26,275 nucleotides of DNA from an uncultured Opitutia bacterium (GTDB lineage: Bacteria > Verrucomicrobiota > Verrucomicrobiia > Opitutales > UBA953), in contig CAIKRN010000257.1 in assembly GCA_903829855.1 (NCBI GenBank), positions 1 to 26,275 of the forward strand, read 5' to 3'. The notes below the pieces were generated by a model. The model was given only the letters and a program-made list of their open reading frames with translations, was not told the DNA's origin and made no database searches. Shown here in pieces: positions 15,201-22,164 of this stretch; within the stretch, counting starts at the first letter, position 1, and each line of letters begins with the position of its first letter. The position numbers were made by a program, and so were the translations under genes.

Positions 15201-16019
15201 GCCGCTTTTGACGACCTCGAAGATCCAGAAGAAGAAGGCTCCCGGCCAGCACCCAAGGCGGTTGCCCGTCGCGGCGAACCCACGGCGGAAGACCTTGCTT
15301 CGATGGAGTCAGCGGATTGGCCGCCCCTCGTGCGTGAAATCGCTGAACTGCGCGACCGTATGTCGGGGATGGGTTCAATCAATCTTGTGGCCGTTGAGGA
15401 ATACTCCTCGCTCCGCGATCGCCATGATTTCCTAACGAAGCAAAGCGATGACCTCTGGAAAGCGAAGGAAGAGCTGACCAAGGCCATTGATGAGCTTAAC
15501 CAGACTTCACTCAAGCTCTTCACCGACACCTTTGAACAGGTCCGCAAGAATTTCAAATTCACCTTCGAGCGTCTCTTTGTCGGTGGCACGGCGGACCTCA
15601 CGATGGTGCAGGCCGAAGACCCGCTCGAGAGCGGTATCGAAATTATCGCCCAGCCCCCGGGTACGAAGTTGCGCGGAATTACCCTGCTTTCTGGCGGCCA
15701 ACGCACCATGACCGCCGTCGCCTTGCTCTTCGCCATTTACATGGTGAAGCCTTCGCCACTTTGCGTGCTGGACGAACTTGATGCGCCCCTGGATGACACC
15801 AACGTCTCCCGGTTCACGGATATCATCCGCGAGTTCACACGTTACTCTCAGTTTGTGGTGATTACCCACAATAAGCGGACGGTGTCAGCGGCTGATGCAA
15901 TCTTTGGTGCAACGATGCAGGAGAAGGGCGTGACCCGCCTCTTCTCAATGCGCTTCAATAAGGAGCGCGACGAGGCCGAGCCCACCCAGCCGGGTGGCGG
16001 TTTCACGATGGCCCGCTGA
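12267..16019 (+). CDS. smc: Chromosome segregation protein SMC
   Basis: A 1250-residue SMC ATPase, slightly longer than the usual 1150-1200. The N-terminus MYLKEIVANGFKSFADRT is canonical and sets the start at 12267; an in-frame start 15 codons upstream gives an unlikely extension. Walker A GPNGCGKSN is at residues 31-39, the Q-loop region VQGQIDQIL follows, and the C-terminal head has the signature LSGGQ at 1141-1145 and Walker B LCVLDELDAPLDD (Asp1169, Glu1170). Between the heads lie two long coiled-coil arms rich in Glu, Arg and Ala, separated by a globular hinge at about 520-690. SMC dimers act with ScpA and ScpB, whose genes are not in the window, to organise and separate chromosomes. 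It ends 41 bases before htrA, which has its own promoter. Confidence 0.95.
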   Translation: MYLKEIVANGFKSFADRTRIELRPGVTAVVGPNGCGKSNIVDAIRWVLGEQSAKSLRAPAMQDVIFAGTDRRKPLPQCEVELIFADCEKELGTAFAEVSIMRRLHREGASDYFINGKPSRLKDIQRLFMDTGIGRMSYSFMVQGQIDQILSANPAERRYLFEEAAGITRYKAQRREALNKLTGVDTNLARITDVISEVGRQIASLRRQAAKALRFRRLRHRFTHLDLAWHAKQYGDRRAQVTSLEADALGCRAEVTSLADSLRDREAALAQLRVSRAELAERVQLAQQALFDLRTSRENAENDARTSDLRADDLASRLGDIRREAQEAEQAIAEYEMRLRGSSDAKSTAAGSVTATDAAYRDKASQVEDAARQLVDAENRLRRARQDILIAEGEMTRARGDVTNLEVDLRGYQSRHVDVSASLTQAKEEREGLERRVAECGAVVTARHGELQAARLTESETTEKGRDFLSEFRSLQQTISEQDRKVAKLSAQLGLLEQMQSRLEGFSEAAKAVLRGEFADEMRSGKASALADLVTVVDVTAASALENILGAASEAVALDNADFLPGIVAKMGQRELGRAVFQVEAPPASRTGSAAPAWLRPAATAVAAKSPAHARLVSNLFDGCFVCPSLGDFIKWWRANPGFEFFLVATTEGDLVDRRGLVYAGRPRKAATNSASGVFSRESEIRAVRTNLETENDQLTTLNERAIGLQASMDANENDVSVCRDATQFAAQELSVAQADERSARQALVASDERISREQRQLGEIENSKSEALQRRDRAQETLTAKDTQVANLRSAISSGEIEVEASRADAELRRNALGEVRLSLAEQRQRLELVGRELADLESRRAEASARLVSRRQEAQHNEKQVAELRANSVTARATSTQLAAEVEVSAASLAKSRAELSETDTGVESEDRVLSVDRDRLRVADARLKTLEVSLAEQSSQCGFILEKVQADHQLDVSTVDWRLQLWLSDGEPDGIAAFDDLEDPEEEGSRPAPKAVARRGEPTAEDLASMESADWPPLVREIAELRDRMSGMGSINLVAVEEYSSLRDRHDFLTKQSDDLWKAKEELTKAIDELNQTSLKLFTDTFEQVRKNFKFTFERLFVGGTADLTMVQAEDPLESGIEIIAQPPGTKLRGITLLSGGQRTMTAVALLFAIYMVKPSPLCVLDELDAPLDDTNVSRFTDIIREFTRYSQFVVITHNKRTVSAADAIFGATMQEKGVTRLFSMRFNKERDEAEPTQPGGGFTMAR

Positions 16020-16026
16020 GGTCGGC

Positions 16027-16054
16027 TTGCATTGGTCTAGCGGATATCTATAGT
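16027..16054 (+). promoter_or_regulatory. Sigma-70-type promoter of the HtrA gene (leaderless geometry)
   Basis: TTGCAT (16027-16032) and TATAGT (16049-16054, five of six consensus bases) are 16 bases apart. The -10 box ends six bases before the ATG at 16061, so a normal start site seven bases downstream is the A of the start codon. A GCGGA/TCCGC inverted repeat overlaps the -10 box (16040-16044 and 16054-16058). Confidence 0.55.
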
Positions 16055-16060
16055 CCGCCT

Positions 16061-17170
16061 ATGAATCGCTTGTTCCTGCTCCTTGCGCTCATCCCTTTAG
16101 CACTGACAGCTGGAATCGGCTTCGACACTGACCCACGTCCGATTAATCGTGCCGCGCCTGGGGCCAGTTATGCTGATATGCTTGCTCGCATCATGCCTTC
16201 GGTGGTGAGCATCCGGACCGCTGAAGTCATCCCCAAGGCTGTCCTTGACCGTTATCGCGGTCGCATTGACCCCGACAAGGTGCTCACCGACGTTAAGACG
16301 GGGGAGACCCTGATGCCTATGGGCCTGGGCTCCGGTACCATCATCCACTCTGACGGATACGTGATTACCAACCGACATGTGGTGATGAAGGAGGACCGTC
16401 GCACGGTCGCAGCCACGGTGATTGTCCAGCTTTCCGACCGAAGGGAGTTCCGGGCGAAGGTTCTGGGGGTGGATGCGACTACGGATATCGCCGTACTGAA
16501 GATTGATGGCCGGAACTTACCGGCCGCCAAATTTGCCGATAGCGATAAGGCCCGGGTGGGGGATGTTGTCTTCGCCATCGGTAACCCCCTAGACGCTGGT
16601 ATGACCGTGACCTCTGGCATTGTCTCCGCTTTGGGTCGTTCGGGGAAGCAAGGGATGGGTTTGGTCTTCGAGGATTTTATTCAGACCGATGCAGCCATCA
16701 ATCCGGGCAATAGTGGCGGGCCTTTAATCGACTTTGAGGGACGGGTGCTTGGGATGAATACGGCCATTAAGTCGGAGAATGGAGGCAGTGTGGGAATCGG
16801 TTATTCCATTCCTGCTAATTTAATCATCAGCGTCGCCACTGATTTGGCTAATACCGGTAAAGTTGTCCGCGGGCTATTAGGCGTCCAGGGGGAGGATCTG
16901 CCGTTGGCTGAGGCGAACAAACTTTCCCTCGGGAAGGCTGGGGCAGTCCGCGTAACCTTAGTCCAAGCCGATTTGCCTGCGGCAAAGGCCGGATTGAAGG
17001 TAGGGGACATCATTGTCGCGCTTGATGGAAAGCCTTTTGAAAACTGGAATGAACTACGGCTCGCCATCTCGCGACATAAGCCGGGCGAGGTTATCCTGTT
17101 GAATTATATTCGTGAGGGTAGGGGGTCGGTCACGCGCGTGACGGTGGCTGAACGCCAAGCGGGCGGCTGA
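16061..17170 (+). CDS. HtrA/Deg-family serine protease with one PDZ domain
   Basis: A 369-residue envelope protease. The N-terminal MNRLFLLLALIPLALTAG is a signal peptide or anchor. The trypsin-like domain (about residues 35-265) has the catalytic triad His106 (TNRHVV), Asp142 (TDIAVLKID) and Ser218 (GNSGGP), all intact. A single PDZ domain follows (about 270-365), with the carboxylate-binding loop near GLLGVQGEDL and the core AAKAGLKVGDIIVALDGKPF. One PDZ domain is the DegS/HhoA-like plan rather than DegP's two. It likely degrades or refolds damaged envelope proteins, or cuts a regulatory substrate. It is followed six bases later by a single-pass protein gene, so the two are probably cotranscribed. 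Which Deg subgroup it belongs to cannot be settled here. Confidence 0.92.
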   Translation: MNRLFLLLALIPLALTAGIGFDTDPRPINRAAPGASYADMLARIMPSVVSIRTAEVIPKAVLDRYRGRIDPDKVLTDVKTGETLMPMGLGSGTIIHSDGYVITNRHVVMKEDRRTVAATVIVQLSDRREFRAKVLGVDATTDIAVLKIDGRNLPAAKFADSDKARVGDVVFAIGNPLDAGMTVTSGIVSALGRSGKQGMGLVFEDFIQTDAAINPGNSGGPLIDFEGRVLGMNTAIKSENGGSVGIGYSIPANLIISVATDLANTGKVVRGLLGVQGEDLPLAEANKLSLGKAGAVRVTLVQADLPAAKAGLKVGDIIVALDGKPFENWNELRLAISRHKPGEVILLNYIREGRGSVTRVTVAERQAGG

Positions 17171-17176
17171 ACCTTA

Positions 17177-17950
17177 ATGAAAGCTTTGAGCACATTCAGG
17201 AATCTAGCCGGAGGACGTATCCCGCCCCTGACGAGGACCGCCCTGATGAGCGGACTGACGATCTTTGTGCTCACGCTCCTGATTTTCCGTCCCTCAGCAG
17301 GCGGCGATGCGCCCGCCTCGCGCCTTACTGGAGGCGTCAGGCTAGTCCCGCCAGGCGACGCACGGACAGAGAATGTAATCCTATTGGATCCCTCGGCGGT
17401 CTATTTCCCATCGCGCCCGAGTAATCTAGGGTCGGCTCAGACTGAGTTAGGGCAGCCTGAGGATGCCCCCTTCCCTAAAATCGCCCCCATTCTACAATTT
17501 GATCCCAGTAAGGCTTTGGGCCGAGATTCAACGCTCCAAGTCCCCCGCCAAGTCGCACCCACCGCCGCCCGGGCTATCCCCATCGACCAAACGGACCCCT
17601 TTACGACTTTTGGCAGCCTAGGGCTTAAGGCTAATTTAGTTACCCCACGGGTCGGCTATTTCAATATTACTTCATTAAGTGGGTCAGATAAGCCATATTT
17701 TTTTGGGAATATAACCCAAAATGATATCAAAAATTATGGCAACAACCAGTTTTTATCAGTTAGTGCCCCATTTTCTTCTGTTTATGAGTTAATTTTGGGG
17801 GTAGATTCCATGGGCAAGGCATCTTTCGGTGCCATTTTGCATTCTTCGGGGGATAAGGACCTTGATCGGGCCATTTTGGCCTGGGCTGGGCGGATGGACT
17901 GGGTACATCGATTGCCCCCCGGGAGTTACCGGCTTAGGGTAGGTCCTTAG
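17177..17950 (+). CDS. Single-pass membrane protein with TonB-like C-terminus, function unknown
   Basis: A 257-residue protein I do not recognise as a named family. Residues about 20-42 form one hydrophobic segment (ALMSGLTIFVLTLLIF) after a basic N-terminus, giving an inside-to-outside anchor. The next 100 or so residues are rich in Pro, Ala, Ser and Asp with little predicted structure, a possible periplasmic spacer. The C-terminal 60 residues (YELILGVDSMGKASFGAILH, then DKDLDRAILAWAGRMDW and PPGSYRLRVGP) read like the TonB/energy-transducer C-terminal fold, in which DxxGxV...SSG...LDxAAL is usual. No ExbB/ExbD genes are nearby. The stretch around 17660-17800 is strikingly AT-rich compared with its surroundings. 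It starts six bases after the htrA stop without a Shine-Dalgarno sequence. The function is unknown. Confidence 0.7.
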   Translation: MKALSTFRNLAGGRIPPLTRTALMSGLTIFVLTLLIFRPSAGGDAPASRLTGGVRLVPPGDARTENVILLDPSAVYFPSRPSNLGSAQTELGQPEDAPFPKIAPILQFDPSKALGRDSTLQVPRQVAPTAARAIPIDQTDPFTTFGSLGLKANLVTPRVGYFNITSLSGSDKPYFFGNITQNDIKNYGNNQFLSVSAPFSSVYELILGVDSMGKASFGAILHSSGDKDLDRAILAWAGRMDWVHRLPPGSYRLRVGP

Positions 17951-18054
17951 GTCGCCCTAACGTGTTGTAAAACCCTTGCAAAAATCCGCTTGACGATGGG
18001 GTTTTGGATAGTCATTCAAACCCTTCCCTTCGCGTCTAAGTACGTTGACGGTTC

Positions 18055-18130
18055 GCCCCTGTAGCTCAGTTGGCAGAGCGCGTCCTTGGTAAGGACGAGG
18101 TCGCTGGTTCAATTCCAGTCGGGGGCTCCA
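18055..18130 (+). tRNA. tRNA-Thr (anticodon GGT)
   Basis: A full cloverleaf can be drawn: acceptor GCCCCTG pairs with CGGGGGC, D stem GCTC/GAGC, anticodon stem CGTCC/GGACG with loop TTGGTAA (anticodon GGT, reading ACC and ACU), T arm with GGTTCAATTCC, and an encoded CCA end. It sits directly upstream of tuf, as thrT does near tufB in many bacteria, and is probably cotranscribed and processed out. A TTGACG box at 17990-17995 is a possible -35 element, but I see no good -10 to match. The 104 bases before the tRNA hold no gene. Confidence 0.97.
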
Positions 18131-18177
18131 CCACTTTCCACACACCAACCTAAACCACCTCCTCACCACCAAAAACC

Positions 18178-19365
18178 ATGGCCAAAGAGAAGTTCAATCG
18201 CACAAAGCCTCACGTCAACGTCGGTACCATCGGTCACATTGACCATGGTAAATCGACCACCACCGCTGCCATTGTGGCAGTCCAGGCCCGTCGCGGCTTG
18301 GCTGAGAACAAGTCCTACGCGGAAATCACCAAGGGTGGTACCGTGCGTGACGCCACCAAGACCGTGACCATCGCTGCCTCGCACGTTGAGTACGAGTCCA
18401 TCAACCGTCACTACGCCCACGTTGACTGCCCGGGCCACGCCGACTTCGTCAAGAATATGATCACCGGTGCCGCCCAGATGGATGGCGCCATCCTCGTGGT
18501 CTCCGCTGCTGACGGCGTCATGCCTCAGACGAAGGAGCACATCCTCCTCGCCCGCCAGGTCGGCGTGCCGAAGATCGTCGTTTGGCTCAATAAGGTCGAC
18601 CTTTCCGAGCCTGACCTGATCGACCTCGTCGAGATGGAAGTCCGCGACCTTCTCAATAAGTACAATTACGAAGGCGACACCGCCAAGATCGTCCGTGGCT
18701 CCGCCACCGCCGCTCTCGAAGGCACCAAGGAAGGCGAACAGTCCATCCAGGACCTCCTCGCCGCTCTCGACACCGAAATTCCTGAGCCTAAGCGCGAAGT
18801 CGACAAACCCTTCATGATGTCCGTTGAAGACGTCTTCTCCATTACGGGTCGTGGCACGGTCGCTACTGGTCGTATCGAGCGTGGCGTTATCAAGGTCGGC
18901 GAAGAAATCGAAATCGTCGGTCTCCGTGACACCCTCAAGACCACCGTTACCGGCGTCGAAATGTTCCGTAAGGAACTCGATCAGGGACAAGCTGGCGACA
19001 ACGTCGGTCTCCTCGTTCGCGGTATCGAAAAGAGCCAGATTGAGCGCGGTCAGGTTCTCGCTAAGCCGGGAAGCATCAAGCCTCACACCGTGGCCAAGGC
19101 CCAGATTTACGTCCTCAAGCAGGATGAAGGTGGCCGCCACACTTCGTTCGCCAATAACTACCGTCCTCAGTTCTTCTTCGGAACTTGCGATGCCACCGGC
19201 ACCGTCATCCTTCCTGAAGGCGTGGAAATGGTGATGCCTGGCGACAACGTCACGATCACGATCGAGCTTCAGAAGCCCGTCGCGATGGAAAAGGGCCAGC
19301 GCTTCGCTCTCCGCGAAGGTGGCAAGACCATCGGCGCCGGCCAGATCCTCGAAATCACCAAGTGA
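18178..19365 (+). CDS. tuf: Elongation factor Tu
   Basis: A 395-residue GTPase that carries aminoacyl-tRNA to the ribosome. The P-loop GHIDHGKS, the DCPGHAD block with the catalytic His, the NKVD guanine-specificity motif and a canonical domain 2/3 (DVFSITGRGTVATGRIERG, GVEMVMPGDN, FALREGGKTIGAG) are all present. The switch I region is unusual: where most EF-Tu read (A)RGITI, this protein reads TKTVTI, and the spacing from the P-loop is two residues longer, with a GGTVRDATKT segment. The Thr expected to contact magnesium is kept. The start follows a C- and A-rich 47-base leader from tRNA-Thr with no Shine-Dalgarno sequence. Gene order tRNA-Thr, tuf, tRNA-Trp, secE, nusG fits the standard locus. 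Confidence 0.97.
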   Translation: MAKEKFNRTKPHVNVGTIGHIDHGKSTTTAAIVAVQARRGLAENKSYAEITKGGTVRDATKTVTIAASHVEYESINRHYAHVDCPGHADFVKNMITGAAQMDGAILVVSAADGVMPQTKEHILLARQVGVPKIVVWLNKVDLSEPDLIDLVEMEVRDLLNKYNYEGDTAKIVRGSATAALEGTKEGEQSIQDLLAALDTEIPEPKREVDKPFMMSVEDVFSITGRGTVATGRIERGVIKVGEEIEIVGLRDTLKTTVTGVEMFRKELDQGQAGDNVGLLVRGIEKSQIERGQVLAKPGSIKPHTVAKAQIYVLKQDEGGRHTSFANNYRPQFFFGTCDATGTVILPEGVEMVMPGDNVTITIELQKPVAMEKGQRFALREGGKTIGAGQILEITK

Positions 19366-19394
19366 TTTCCTGACCAAAAACGACCTACTACGGT

Positions 19395-19422
19395 GCCGAG
19401 GCCCCCTAAAAAGGGCCCCGGC
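19395..19422 (+). terminator. Hairpin after tuf, possible terminator or processing site
   Basis: GCCGAGGCCC (19395-19404) pairs with GGGCCCCGGC (19413-19422) with one A-C mismatch and a loop of about eight bases. The following sequence ATTCGTCTCTTT is a weak T tract. It stands between tuf and tRNA-Trp, so it may partly end transcription or mark a cut site before the tRNA. Confidence 0.5.
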
Positions 19423-19446
19423 ATTCGTCTCTTTAACCACCAGTAC

Positions 19447-19522
19447 AGGACGGTAGCTCAATTGGCAGAGTAGCGGTCTCCAAAACCGTTGGTTGTGGGT
19501 TCGACTCCCTCCCGTCCTGCCA
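19447..19522 (+). tRNA. tRNA-Trp (anticodon CCA)
   Basis: The cloverleaf is clear: acceptor AGGACGG pairs with CCGTCCT, D stem GCTC/GAGT, anticodon stem GCGGT/ACCGT with loop CTCCAAA (anticodon CCA), T arm with GGTTCGACTCC, discriminator G and an encoded CCA. The trpT-secE-nusG order is common across bacteria. The secE start follows 25 bases later. Confidence 0.97.
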
Positions 19523-19547
19523 CTCTCCAAACCAAACAACAGTCACC

Positions 19548-19757
19548 ATGTTCCTTAGCCTTCTCGGACGCCTTCGCGCCTTCTGGAACGAGACCATCAC
19601 CGAGGTCTTCGTCAAGGCCTCGTGGCCTACTGGCAAGGAGCTCGTGGACTCGACTTTGGTTGTTATCACCGCCGTCGCCCTTCTGGGTGCCGTGGTATTC
19701 TTCTGCGACTTCTCTCTCTCCAACTTCGTCCAGTTCGCGACTAAGCTCGTGCGCTGA
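19548..19757 (+). CDS. secE: Preprotein translocase subunit SecE
   Basis: A 69-residue membrane protein, the short single-span form of SecE. The amphipathic N-terminal part contains the family signature EVFVKASWPTGKEL (compare E-x-x-KV-x-WPT-x-x-E), followed by one membrane span (STLVVITAVALLGAVVFFCD). SecE clamps SecY in the SecYEG protein export channel. It lies just downstream of tRNA-Trp and seven bases before nusG, in the usual order. The leader CTCTCCAAACCAAACAACAGTCACC has no Shine-Dalgarno sequence. Confidence 0.95.
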   Translation: MFLSLLGRLRAFWNETITEVFVKASWPTGKELVDSTLVVITAVALLGAVVFFCDFSLSNFVQFATKLVR

Positions 19758-19764
19758 TTACCCC

Positions 19765-20334
19765 ATGTCCTCTCCCTCCGATTTCCGCTGGTACACAATC
19801 CAGACCCTCTCAAATAATGAGAGCAAGGTAAAGCGCCTGCTCGATAAGGCCATCCGGGACGACGAGATGGGTGACTTCGTGGCTGAGATTCTTATGCCGG
19901 TGAAGACCGTGAAGGATTTCCGTAACGGAAAGAAGCGCGAGAGCGAGATGAAGCTCTACCCTTCGTATCTCTTCGTGCGCGCCCGCCTGTTTGACGACGA
20001 AGGCCTGCTCCTCGAAGCTCCCTGGAGTTTCCTTAAGCGTACCGATGGCGTCATTGGACTCATTGGCGGCCAGAATCCTGTCGCCCTCAAAACTGAAGAA
20101 ATCAACACGATCCTCCAGCAGGTTGCGGACGCTGCAGATAAGGTCGTCCCGAAGGTCACTTTCAATATCGGTGAGCGTGTCAAAATTACCGACGGCCCCT
20201 TCGCCAATCTCGCTGGTAATATCGATAAGATCGATGCCGATCGCGGTAAGCTCGAGGTTTCCGTCGACATCTTCGGTCGTTCCACTCCGGTCGAACTCGA
20301 ATTCTGGCAGGTCGAACGCGACGACCGCGACTGA
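19765..20334 (+). CDS. nusG: Transcription termination/antitermination protein NusG
   Basis: A 189-residue NusG. The N-terminal NGN domain starts with RWYTIQTLSNNESKVKRLL and includes the LYPSYLFVRA strand-loop typical of the polymerase-binding face; the C-terminal KOW domain is FNIGERVKITDGPFANLAGN through the end. NusG binds RNA polymerase, suppresses pausing, and links it to Rho or ribosomal protein S10. The ATG at 19765 begins seven bases after the secE stop and gives the standard length; the open frame continues upstream through tRNA-Trp but that part is not coding. It is followed by rplK after 34 bases of A- and C-rich leader. Confidence 0.97.
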   Translation: MSSPSDFRWYTIQTLSNNESKVKRLLDKAIRDDEMGDFVAEILMPVKTVKDFRNGKKRESEMKLYPSYLFVRARLFDDEGLLLEAPWSFLKRTDGVIGLIGGQNPVALKTEEINTILQQVADAADKVVPKVTFNIGERVKITDGPFANLAGNIDKIDADRGKLEVSVDIFGRSTPVELEFWQVERDDRD

Positions 20335-20368
20335 TCTCATTTTCAACCCAACCATCTAAACAACCACC

Positions 20369-20794
20369 ATGGCAAAGAAAGTCGTCGGCGAAATCAGGCT
20401 CCAGCTCCCCGCGGGCGCCGCTAATCCTGCTCCTCCTGTCGGCCCCGCACTGGGTGCCAAGGGCGTCAACATCATGGCGTTCTGTAAGGAGTTCAATGCA
20501 CGGACCAAGGATCAGGCTGGCCTGATCCTGCCCGTTATCATCTCCGTCTATCAGGATAAATCTTTCACGTTCATCCTCAAATCTCCGCCTGCCTCGGTGC
20601 TCCTGAAAAAGGCCGCCAAGATCGAGAGTGGTTCTAAGGTCCCGAATCGTGACAAGGTCGGCAAGGTCACCAAGAAGCAGCTTCTCGAAATCGTCGAGCT
20701 GAAGAAGAAGGACCTCAACGCCGTCAACCCTGACAATGCTGCTCGCATGATTGCCGGCACCGCTCGTTCGATGGGCATCGAAGTCATCGGCTAA
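20369..20794 (+). CDS. rplK: 50S ribosomal protein L11
   Basis: A 141-residue L11, the standard length. The N-terminal domain shows KVVGEIRLQLPAGAANPAPP and GPALGAKGVNIMAFCKEFN, including the flexible PxPPVGPALG segment that meets release factors and stringent-response factors on the ribosome stalk base. The C-terminal rRNA-binding domain ends in ARMIAGTARSMGIEVIG. It binds the GTPase-associated region of 23S rRNA. The leader (ACAACCACC before the ATG) lacks a Shine-Dalgarno sequence. Confidence 0.98.
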   Translation: MAKKVVGEIRLQLPAGAANPAPPVGPALGAKGVNIMAFCKEFNARTKDQAGLILPVIISVYQDKSFTFILKSPPASVLLKKAAKIESGSKVPNRDKVGKVTKKQLLEIVELKKKDLNAVNPDNAARMIAGTARSMGIEVIG

Positions 20795-20854
20795 TTTTTA
20801 ACCCAACCCTAAACCCAACCAACCACTGCATCCCGCAGGAGACTAAAAGTCGCT

Positions 20855-21565
20855 ATGAGCAAACAACCCAGCAAGCGTTACCGCGCTGCCCTTCAGGTCG
20901 CCGACCTGAAGTCCAAGTACGACGTGGCCCAGGCCACCGAAATCATCAAGAAGATGCCCGGAGCCAAGTTCGACGAAACCGTCGAAATCTCGGCCTTCCT
21001 CGGCGTCGACCCGAAGCAGTCGGACCAGATGGTCCGCGGCACGGTTTCCCTTCCGAACGGCTCAGGCAAGAAGATCAAGGTCCTCGCCTTTACCGAAAAC
21101 GCCGCTGAAGCCCTCGCGGCTGGCGCCGATTACGCCGGCCTCGCCGACCTCATCGCTAAGGTCAACGGCGGCTTCCTCGACTTCGATGTCGCCATCTCCA
21201 CGGTCACCGCGATGAAGGACGTCCGTCAGGTCGCCCGCGTCCTCGGTCCGAAAGGCCTGATGCCGAATCCTAAGTCTGGCACCGTTTCCGATGACATCCC
21301 GAAGACCATCAAGGAAGTCAAAGCAGGTCGCGTTGAGTTCAAGATGGATAAGACGGGAAATATCGTGATCGTAATCGGCAAGAAGTCCTTCACGGCCCTC
21401 CAGCTCACCGAGAACGCCCAGGCGGCTCTCTCCGCTCTCGTCAAGGCTCAGCCTGCGGGCTTCGCCGGTGGCCGCTTCATCAAGTCCATCACCATAAGCG
21501 CCAGCATGAGCCCAGGCGTCGGTGTTGATCTCAAGCCTTATTCGGCCGCTGTCGCGACCGCCTAA
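20855..21565 (+). CDS. rplA: 50S ribosomal protein L1
   Basis: A 236-residue L1 with the family core: KFDETVEISAFLGVDPKQSD, the VRGTVSLPNGSGK segment, RVLGPKGLMPNPKSGTV (a near-invariant L1 signature) and GRVEFKMDKTGNIVIVIGK. L1 forms the mobile stalk that helps move deacylated tRNA out of the E site, and often represses its own operon. It is one of the few genes here with a good Shine-Dalgarno sequence, AGGAG at 20837-20841, though 13 bases from the ATG is a long spacing. The 60-base leader is otherwise A- and C-rich. Confidence 0.98.
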   Translation: MSKQPSKRYRAALQVADLKSKYDVAQATEIIKKMPGAKFDETVEISAFLGVDPKQSDQMVRGTVSLPNGSGKKIKVLAFTENAAEALAAGADYAGLADLIAKVNGGFLDFDVAISTVTAMKDVRQVARVLGPKGLMPNPKSGTVSDDIPKTIKEVKAGRVEFKMDKTGNIVIVIGKKSFTALQLTENAQAALSALVKAQPAGFAGGRFIKSITISASMSPGVGVDLKPYSAAVATA

Positions 21566-21592
21566 CCCACGCAACCACGAGAACCTACGAAC

Positions 21593-22081
21593 ATGCGCGC
21601 TGAAAAACAATTCCTCGTCGACGAAGTAGCCGCCCAGCTGGCCGCTTCCAATTATCTGCTGCTCGCGAACTTCACGGGCGTAACGGTTGAGAACTCCACC
21701 TCCGTCCGCGATCAGCTTCGCGTTCATGGCGCCGAGTATCACGTCGTTAAGAACAGCATTCTCAACATCGCAGCCAAGCAGGCGAACCTGCCTGACCTGA
21801 CCCCGCACCTGATTGGCCACACGGCCCTCGTCACGGGCGGTAAGAATCCGACCGGAGTGGCCAAGGTGCTCGTCTCCTTCTTCAAAGATTTCTCGAAGCT
21901 CGAAGTGAAGGCTGGCGTTCTCGATGCCAAGCTCCTCTCGAAGTCTGAAGTCGAAGCGCTCTCCAAACTGCCTTCGCTCGATGGCATCCGCGCCCAGCTT
22001 CTCTCGCTCCTCTCTACTCCTGCCTCGCAGATCGTCCGCCTCCTGGACGCCAAGCGCCAGAAGGACGAGACGGCCGCCTAA
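21593..22081 (+). CDS. rplJ: 50S ribosomal protein L10
   Basis: A 162-residue L10. The N-terminal globular domain (MRAEKQFLVDEVAAQLAASN to about residue 130) includes the typical ANFTGVTVENSTSVRDQLR and VVKNSILNIAAKQA segments. The C-terminal helix (SLLSTPASQIVRLLDAKRQK) is where L7/L12 dimers dock. L10 anchors the stalk to 23S rRNA. Only 27 bases separate it from rplA, so the long structured leader that binds L10 upstream of rplJ in E. coli is not present in that position. A structured 153-base spacer follows the gene instead. Confidence 0.97.
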   Translation: MRAEKQFLVDEVAAQLAASNYLLLANFTGVTVENSTSVRDQLRVHGAEYHVVKNSILNIAAKQANLPDLTPHLIGHTALVTGGKNPTGVAKVLVSFFKDFSKLEVKAGVLDAKLLSKSEVEALSKLPSLDGIRAQLLSLLSTPASQIVRLLDAKRQKDETAA

Positions 22082-22130
22082 CCCCTTTCCTTGCGGAGGC
22101 GTCGCCATGTGGCGGCGTCCGAGCGAGGGG
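22082..22130 (+). promoter_or_regulatory. Long stem-loop directly after rplJ
   Basis: Starting at the base after the rplJ stop, CCC (22083-22085), CTTGC (22090-22094) and GGCGTCGCC (22098-22106) pair in order with GGG (22128-22130), GCGAG (22123-22127) and GGCGGCGTC (22111-22119), closing an ATGT loop. Pairs include a few G-U. There is no T run, so it is not an intrinsic terminator; a regulatory or processing structure is more likely. Confidence 0.45.
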
Positions 22131-22164
22131 AACCCAAACCAAAAACAACCCAACATCCAAAGAA

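Noticed and set aside
17947..17960. TTAGG-TCGC-CCTAA hairpin at the end of the gene after htrA
   Set aside because: Only five weak pairs and no U tract, so not a supportable terminator.
17990..18020. Promoter for tRNA-Thr/tuf starting from TTGACG
   Set aside because: No -10 box with acceptable match at 16-18 bases was found, so it is not listed as a feature.
17957..18172. Small minus-strand frame with an ELNQRPRPYQGRALPTEL segment
   Set aside because: That segment is the antisense translation of tRNA-Thr, a common annotation artefact.
18163..19539. 458-codon open frame on the minus strand opposite tuf
   Set aside because: It is the mirror of a strongly codon-biased gene, and its start region is a translation of the antisense of tRNA-Trp (a known source of false proteins). 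No family features.
21062..22156. 364-codon open frame on the minus strand opposite rplA and rplJ
   Set aside because: It spans two ribosomal genes and the gap between them; composition reflects antisense of biased codons.
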